From JASEGV01 sp947085285 (GTDB lineage: Bacteria > Bacteroidota > Ignavibacteria > UBA10030 > BY39), in the NCBI GenBank assembly GCA_947085285.1, contig CAMTVZ010000044.1, positions 1 through 8,598 on the forward strand: a stretch of DNA of 8,598 nucleotides, in the 5' to 3' direction. This document shows, piece after piece, positions 5,219 to 8,598 of this stretch. Every line of letters starts with the position of its first letter. Position 1 is the stretch's first letter. The position numbers were made by a program, and so were the translations under genes. Below the pieces are notes generated by a model. That model ran no database searches. It had not been told where the DNA came from and saw nothing but the letters and a program-made list of their open reading frames with translations.

Positions 5219-6937
5219 ATGCTTAATTACAAAAAAGAAAACCGAGCGAACTCGGTTACACGATTCGATGTGAATTCCCTTTTTGAATTCAGTAAAGTTG
5301 TAAATTCAGATGTTTCGCTTCAATTTGTGTTGAATCATTTTATACTTACTGCGATGGGGAAACTGCTCTGTATAAGGGGAATAGTTATTTTAAAAGTAGA
5401 AGAACAAACTTTTCGCACCGAAACTGTGAGGGGATTTATACTCGATGATAGATTAAAAAATATTGTTATTACACAAAAGCTTAAATCGATTATCTATATA
5501 AATTCGATAAAGAAAAAAAATGAAAAGTGGGTTAAATTATTAAATAAAAACGAAATTCAAATTCTTATTCCTTTAATTTTTAAAAATGATGTTTTAGGTG
5601 CATTAGGAATTACAAAATTATCGCGTAAAAAATTAACCAACGAAGAAGAAACATATATAAAATCGCTCTCGAACATTGCCGCAGCAGCTATTGCCCAAAA
5701 ACTTAGTTTCGATAAATTAATAAAAGTAAACAGGGAACTTGATAAACAAATCCATCGTGCTACTACACTCTTCGATTTGGGAAAAGAGTTCTCGTCTATA
5801 ATTAATCGTGAACGAGTAATAAAATTGTTCTCGCTTTCCTTGATGGGACAAATTGGTGTGCGTCAATTTGCGATTTGTTTGAAAGAGGGGAATGAAATGA
5901 AAATTGTTTCGTCACGATTTCCTAACCCTATTAATACTTCTGTAATCTGTAAGCTTGCCGAGTTCGAAAACCCAATGCTGGTTTCTGAAATAGTTTCAAC
6001 AAAAAAACTTAAAAATGAATTAAAAAACATTGGCATTGCCGCTATTATTCCTATGAAGATGCAAGATGAAATAAAAGGGATACTAACGATAGGCGAAAGA
6101 ATAACAGGAATACCCTACACACAAAGCGATCTCGAATATATGCATTCGATAGGAAACTTGTTTTTGATTTCACTCGAAAACTCGCGCCTTTTTAAAGAAG
6201 CTTTAGAAAAACAAAAAATCGAAGACGATCTGTTGATCGCACGCGAAATACAAAGAGGGATGCTCCCCAAAAAATTACCGAAATATGCAGGCTACGATTT
6301 AGATGCGGCAAATATTTCTTCAAAACATGTTGGCGGCGATTATTACGACGTCATCAATCTTGATGACGATAATTTTATTATTGCGATTGCAGATGTATCT
6401 GGGAAAGGAACGCCCGCTTCGCTCTTGATGGCTAATTTACAAGCAATGATTCGTGCATTAGTTCCACTCAAACTTCAACTTTCTGAATTGACAAAACGTG
6501 TAAACGATTTGATATGCGAAAGTACCGGCAACGATCGCTTTATTACATTATTTTTGGCAAGCGTTGATAAAAAAAATAAAAAGTTAACTTATGTAAACGC
6601 GGGACATAATTTACCTCTACTTCTAAGAAAAGATGGCACAATAATGCGTTTAGAAAAAGGGGGACTTCTGCTCGGTGTAATGAAATCAACTACTTATGAA
6701 GAGGGCATAGTGCAACTTGTTGCCGGCGATGTTTTGGTGTTATTCACCGATGGGGTTAGCGAAGCAATGAATCCCGATGGGATTGAGTTTGGAGAAGAAA
6801 AATTGTTGCAAATCATCGCATCGAGAAAAAATGAATCTGCCGAAAAGATTAAAGAACAGATTATTTCAGAAGTTCAAGAATACAGCGGCGACCATCAATC
6901 GGATGATATAACTTTGTTAGTGTTAAAAGTTGGTTAA
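5219..6937 (+). CDS. Soluble tandem-GAF PP2C serine phosphatase (RsbU type)
   Basis: This is the second phosphatase of the module, 572 residues with no membrane segment. Two GAF-like domains lie at about 20-160 and 185-322. The first ends ALGITKLSRKKLTNEEETYI; the second contains IAAIIPMKMQDEIKGILTIG. Charged helices (about 162-182 and 320-345) connect the domains and are likely dimer coiled coils. The PP2C domain (about 355-572) keeps GGDYYD (372-377), ADVSGKG (391-397), NAGHN (460-464), TDG (510-512) and DD (562-563), so it should be catalytically competent. The gene starts one base after the kinase stop, so expression is coupled. It presumably delivers a cytoplasmic signal to the same STAS protein that the membrane-bound phosphatase reads. 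The ligands of the GAF domains cannot be predicted; the less conserved first one may be structural only. Confidence 0.92.
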   Translation: MLNYKKENRANSVTRFDVNSLFEFSKVVNSDVSLQFVLNHFILTAMGKLLCIRGIVILKVEEQTFRTETVRGFILDDRLKNIVITQKLKSIIYINSIKKKNEKWVKLLNKNEIQILIPLIFKNDVLGALGITKLSRKKLTNEEETYIKSLSNIAAAAIAQKLSFDKLIKVNRELDKQIHRATTLFDLGKEFSSIINRERVIKLFSLSLMGQIGVRQFAICLKEGNEMKIVSSRFPNPINTSVICKLAEFENPMLVSEIVSTKKLKNELKNIGIAAIIPMKMQDEIKGILTIGERITGIPYTQSDLEYMHSIGNLFLISLENSRLFKEALEKQKIEDDLLIAREIQRGMLPKKLPKYAGYDLDAANISSKHVGGDYYDVINLDDDNFIIAIADVSGKGTPASLLMANLQAMIRALVPLKLQLSELTKRVNDLICESTGNDRFITLFLASVDKKNKKLTYVNAGHNLPLLLRKDGTIMRLEKGGLLLGVMKSTTYEEGIVQLVAGDVLVLFTDGVSEAMNPDGIEFGEEKLLQIIASRKNESAEKIKEQIISEVQEYSGDHQSDDITLLVLKVG

Positions 6938-6968
6938 TGATAACTGGCGATTTGAATTTGTTTGGAAT

Positions 6969-6999
6969 TTTGTTTTTGGAATCTTAATAAATATATTTG
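6969..6999 (+). promoter_or_regulatory. Candidate Bacteroidota-type promoter for the HD hydrolase gene
   Basis: TTTG at 6969-6972 is followed after exactly 19 bases by TATATTTG (6992-6999). This fits the published Bacteroidota consensus TTTG-N19-21-TAnnTTTG with no mismatch. It sits in the 83-base gap after the phosphatase operon. It would start transcription around 7005, leaving a leader of about 15 bases that includes the CCGGAA before ATG 7021. The region is very AT-rich, so a chance match is possible. Confidence 0.45.
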
Positions 7000-7020
7000 A
7001 ATAAAATATCCGGAATAAAT

Positions 7021-7569
7021 ATGAACCGTAATGAAGCACTCAATATAATGCACGAATACACGAAGAACGATGCTCTGCGCAAACACATGTATGCAGTCGA
7101 AGCGGCGATGCGGGCTTATGCCCGTAAATTCGGTGAGGATGAAGAAATGTGGGGAGTAGTCGGAATACTTCACGACTTCGATTACGAAATGTATCCAAAT
7201 ATCCCTGACCACCCGTTAAAGGGTTCGGAAATTTTGAAAGCCAGAGGAGTATCTGAAGAAATTCGCACAGCAATTCTCGGTCATGCATCATTCACAAATG
7301 TTCCTCGCCAAACACTGATGGCTAAAACTCTCTTTGCGGTGGATGAACTGTGTGGCTTTATTTCAGCCTGCGCCCTGGTCCGTCCTAATAAAATATCCGA
7401 CCTTGAAGCCTCATCTGTTAAAAAGAAAATGAAAGATAAAGCATTTGCAAAGAATGTGAATCGAGATGAAATTATTCAAGGAGCGGAAGAATTAAATATT
7501 GAGTTGACCGAACACATCAACTTTACAATTGAAGCGATGAGGTCAATTGCTTCGGAATTAAATTTATAA
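7021..7569 (+). CDS. HD-superfamily hydrolase (HDIG-type, COG2316-like)
   Basis: This 182-residue protein has the metal-binding signature of HD-domain phosphohydrolases: His22 (LRKHMYAVEAAM), His51-Asp52 (GILHDFDYE), His64 (PDHPLKGSEIL), His88 (AILGH) and Asp108 (FAVDEL). The later stretch ALVRPNKISDLEASSVKKK (118-136), followed by DKAFAKNVNRDEI (139-151), matches what I recall of a small conserved bacterial and archaeal family of predicted HD hydrolases (COG2316). Its substrate is not known to me; nucleotides or nucleotide-like phosphates are typical for the fold. I chose ATG 7021 with GGA eight to ten bases upstream. The in-frame TTG at 6997 falls inside the candidate promoter's -7 box and adds only eight non-conserved residues. 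A methyltransferase gene starts ten bases after its stop, so the two probably form a small operon. Confidence 0.85.
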   Translation: MNRNEALNIMHEYTKNDALRKHMYAVEAAMRAYARKFGEDEEMWGVVGILHDFDYEMYPNIPDHPLKGSEILKARGVSEEIRTAILGHASFTNVPRQTLMAKTLFAVDELCGFISACALVRPNKISDLEASSVKKKMKDKAFAKNVNRDEIIQGAEELNIELTEHINFTIEAMRSIASELNL

Positions 7570-7579
7570 TATCGAGTAT

Positions 7580-8242
7580 ATGATAGAGCGAATTTTAGAA
7601 CCAGAAGTAATGGATACAATGGAGGATGCACTCGAGTACGATGCAATGGATTTTACCGAGGTGAACACTTCTTTCGCTGAACGTGCAATCGAGTTATTAC
7701 CAGCGGAAGGATTAGTTTTAGATTTAGGAACAGGGAGTGCGCGGATTCCAATTCTAATTTTACAACGAAATCCTAAACTAAAAATCGTTGCTGTCGATCT
7801 TTCAGAAAATATGTTGAAAGTCGGGAAGTTGAATGTTGATGCATTCAATTATTCTTCAAACATAAAATTAGAAATTGTGGATGCAAAAAAATTACCCTAT
7901 CCCGACAAACATTTCGATGCGGTAATCTCAAACAGTCTTTTGCATCACATCCCGGATCCTCTTCCCGTTTTAAAAGAAATCAACAGAGTTTCAAAATGCA
8001 AAGCCGGGATTTTGATTCGCGACTTGATTCGCCCCGATTCGTTAGCCATAGTAGAAAATTTTGTGCAACAGTATGCAGCCGATTGCGACGATCATCAGAA
8101 AAGATTATTTCGTGATTCGCTGTTAGCTTCCTTCACAATTGAGGAAGTAAAATCGTTAATAGAAAAATCGGGTATAAAAGATTCAGTTGTTGTCCAATCT
8201 TCAGACCGACATTGGTCGATTGAGAGAATGTTTAATTCTTAA
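7580..8242 (+). CDS. Class I SAM-dependent methyltransferase
   Basis: This 220-residue protein has a Rossmann-type methyltransferase fold. Motif I is VLDLGTGSARI (46-56), the SAM-binding glycine loop. Motif II is VAVDLSENML (70-79), with Asp73 for the ribose hydroxyls. VDAKKLPYPDKHFDAVIS (100-117) contains the acidic residue near the adenine and the start of motif IV. SNSLLHHIPDP (117-127) follows, as in UbiE-like small-molecule methyltransferases. An N-terminal extension, ILEPEVMDTMEDALEYDAMD (5-24), precedes the core and probably caps the active site. Nothing in the sequence fixes the substrate. It follows the HD hydrolase gene by ten bases, with only a weak GAG-like ribosome binding site (7574-7576), suggesting co-transcription. 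No strong terminator follows; the AT-rich hairpin at 8252-8268 may serve. Confidence 0.87.
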   Translation: MIERILEPEVMDTMEDALEYDAMDFTEVNTSFAERAIELLPAEGLVLDLGTGSARIPILILQRNPKLKIVAVDLSENMLKVGKLNVDAFNYSSNIKLEIVDAKKLPYPDKHFDAVISNSLLHHIPDPLPVLKEINRVSKCKAGILIRDLIRPDSLAIVENFVQQYAADCDDHQKRLFRDSLLASFTIEEVKSLIEKSGIKDSVVVQSSDRHWSIERMFNS

Positions 8243-8251
8243 AAAACTTGT

Positions 8252-8274
8252 TGTTGAAATATTCAACACATTTT
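8252..8274 (+). terminator. Possible weak terminator after the methyltransferase gene
   Basis: TGTTGAA (8252-8258) and TTCAACA (8262-8268) form a 7-bp stem with a three-base loop (ATA), followed by CATTTT. The stem is AT-rich and the T run has only four bases, so termination would be inefficient. GTTGTTG (8250-8256) can alternatively pair with CAACAAC (8284-8290), giving a competing fold. Confidence 0.35.
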
Positions 8275-8445
8275 CATTTATGGCAACAACTCACCTCTGC
8301 TTTTTCAGTTTTTGGAAATTATTAAATTTTCTTTTAAAATTTTTAGGAATATGACATAATTTTCTACTTTTTGATCTGGCATCAATATTGGATTTATTTC
8401 ATCGGATTTACATTTATCAATAGTTATTAAGTTCTCACACAATAA

Positions 8446-8460
8446 GCGGCTAACTGCCGC
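8446..8460. other. Small GC-rich hairpin in the 3' intergenic region
   Basis: GCGGC (8446-8450) and GCCGC (8456-8460) form a 5-bp stem with loop TAACT. It stands out in an AT-rich setting and has no T run on either side, so it is not an obvious terminator. On the - strand its loop region reads GTTAGCCGC, similar to the GTTAGGCGG of the hairpin near the window's left end; this may be coincidence. Confidence 0.4.
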
Positions 8461-8489
8461 GTCAGTCCACAAAAATTAATTTTCCTGGC

Positions 8490-8587
8490 GAGGGGACATA
8501 TATTTTTTACTTGTGTGTAGAAGAATACAAGATGATTAGTATTTAGGGACGTATCCTTCGAAGCAGCCACCACTTCTAAATCCCCTC
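8490..8587. repeat. Possible degraded short element with 7-bp inverted ends
   Basis: GAGGGGA (8490-8496) and TCCCCTC (8581-8587) are perfect inverse complements 98 bases apart end to end. The internal CTTCGAAG (8556-8563) is a perfect palindrome. The size is close to that of the structured element at the left end (89 bases). No transposase gene is present, so if mobile it would be non-autonomous. Seven-base matches at this distance can arise by chance. Confidence 0.3.
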
Positions 8588-8598
8588 ATAATTTATAT

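Larger units (their letters stand above)
8243..8598. other. Gene-free 356-base region to the window end
   Basis: No open frame of convincing length or codon character is present on either strand. The first 190 bases are AT-rich and contain an AT-only inverted repeat AAATTTT/AAAATTT (8324-8330 with 8336-8342). From about 8441 the G+C content rises and small inverted repeats appear: GCGGC-TAACT-GCCGC (8446-8460), the palindrome AAAATTAATTTT (8472-8483), and GAGGGGA (8490-8496) with TCCCCTC (8581-8587). The pattern fits degraded intergenic repeats more than a regulatory region. Confidence 0.5.

Noticed and set aside
6997..7020. TTG start for the HD hydrolase, eight residues earlier
   Set aside because: It overlaps the candidate promoter -7 box; ATG 7021 has a GGA at suitable spacing and begins the conserved sequence.
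6934..7848. Open frames on the - strand over the HD hydrolase and methyltransferase genes
   Set aside because: They overlap well-supported + strand genes and have no family-like sequence.
8536..8589. 17-codon frame on the - strand near the right end
   Set aside because: Too short, no ribosome binding site, and lies in the inverted-repeat region; no known peptide recognised.
1..8598. CRISPR array, phage genes or insertion-sequence transposase
   Set aside because: No regularly spaced repeats, no phage structural genes and no transposase motifs were seen on either strand.

Overview
The window is an AT-rich bacterial segment with all recognised genes on the + strand. Several clues point to the Bacteroidota/Chlorobiota/Ignavibacteriota side of the tree. 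These are the base composition, AAGGAAA-type ribosome binding sites in A-rich leaders, one exact match to the Bacteroidota-type promoter pattern (TTTG, 19 bases, TAnnTTTG), and a regulatory module built from GAF-PP2C phosphatases. An Ignavibacteria-like organism is my best guess from protein style; it is inference, not a database result.

Left end (1-924): a compact structured stretch with two hairpins precedes a complete tRNA-Arg (anticodon CCG). The first 14 bases nearly duplicate the bases spanning the 5' end of that tRNA. Next comes a membrane-anchored TPR protein whose frame is broken by one base in a short A run (about 501-505), so it reads as two pieces (236-511 and 508-924). A strong intrinsic terminator (944-976) closes this unit.

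Centre (982-6937): five tightly packed genes form an apparent operon. They are a MATE-family efflux transporter, a membrane-bound GAF-PP2C (RsbU/SpoIIE-type) phosphatase, a STAS anti-sigma factor antagonist (RsbV/SpoIIAA type), an RsbW/SpoIIAB-type serine kinase, and a second, soluble phosphatase with two GAF domains. Gaps are 2, 16, 0 and 1 bases. This is a complete partner-switching relay. The kinase would phosphorylate the STAS protein on Ser58, and either phosphatase would remove the phosphate in response to its own signal. The free STAS protein would then titrate the kinase away from its target. No sigma factor is encoded in the window, so the output is unknown.

Right end (7021-8598): a candidate promoter (6969-6999) leads into an HD-superfamily hydrolase and a class I SAM-dependent methyltransferase, 10 bases apart. 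The last 356 bases hold no gene I can support. They contain several small inverted repeats, including a GC-rich hairpin and a 7-base inverted pair about 100 bp apart that may mark a degraded short intergenic element.
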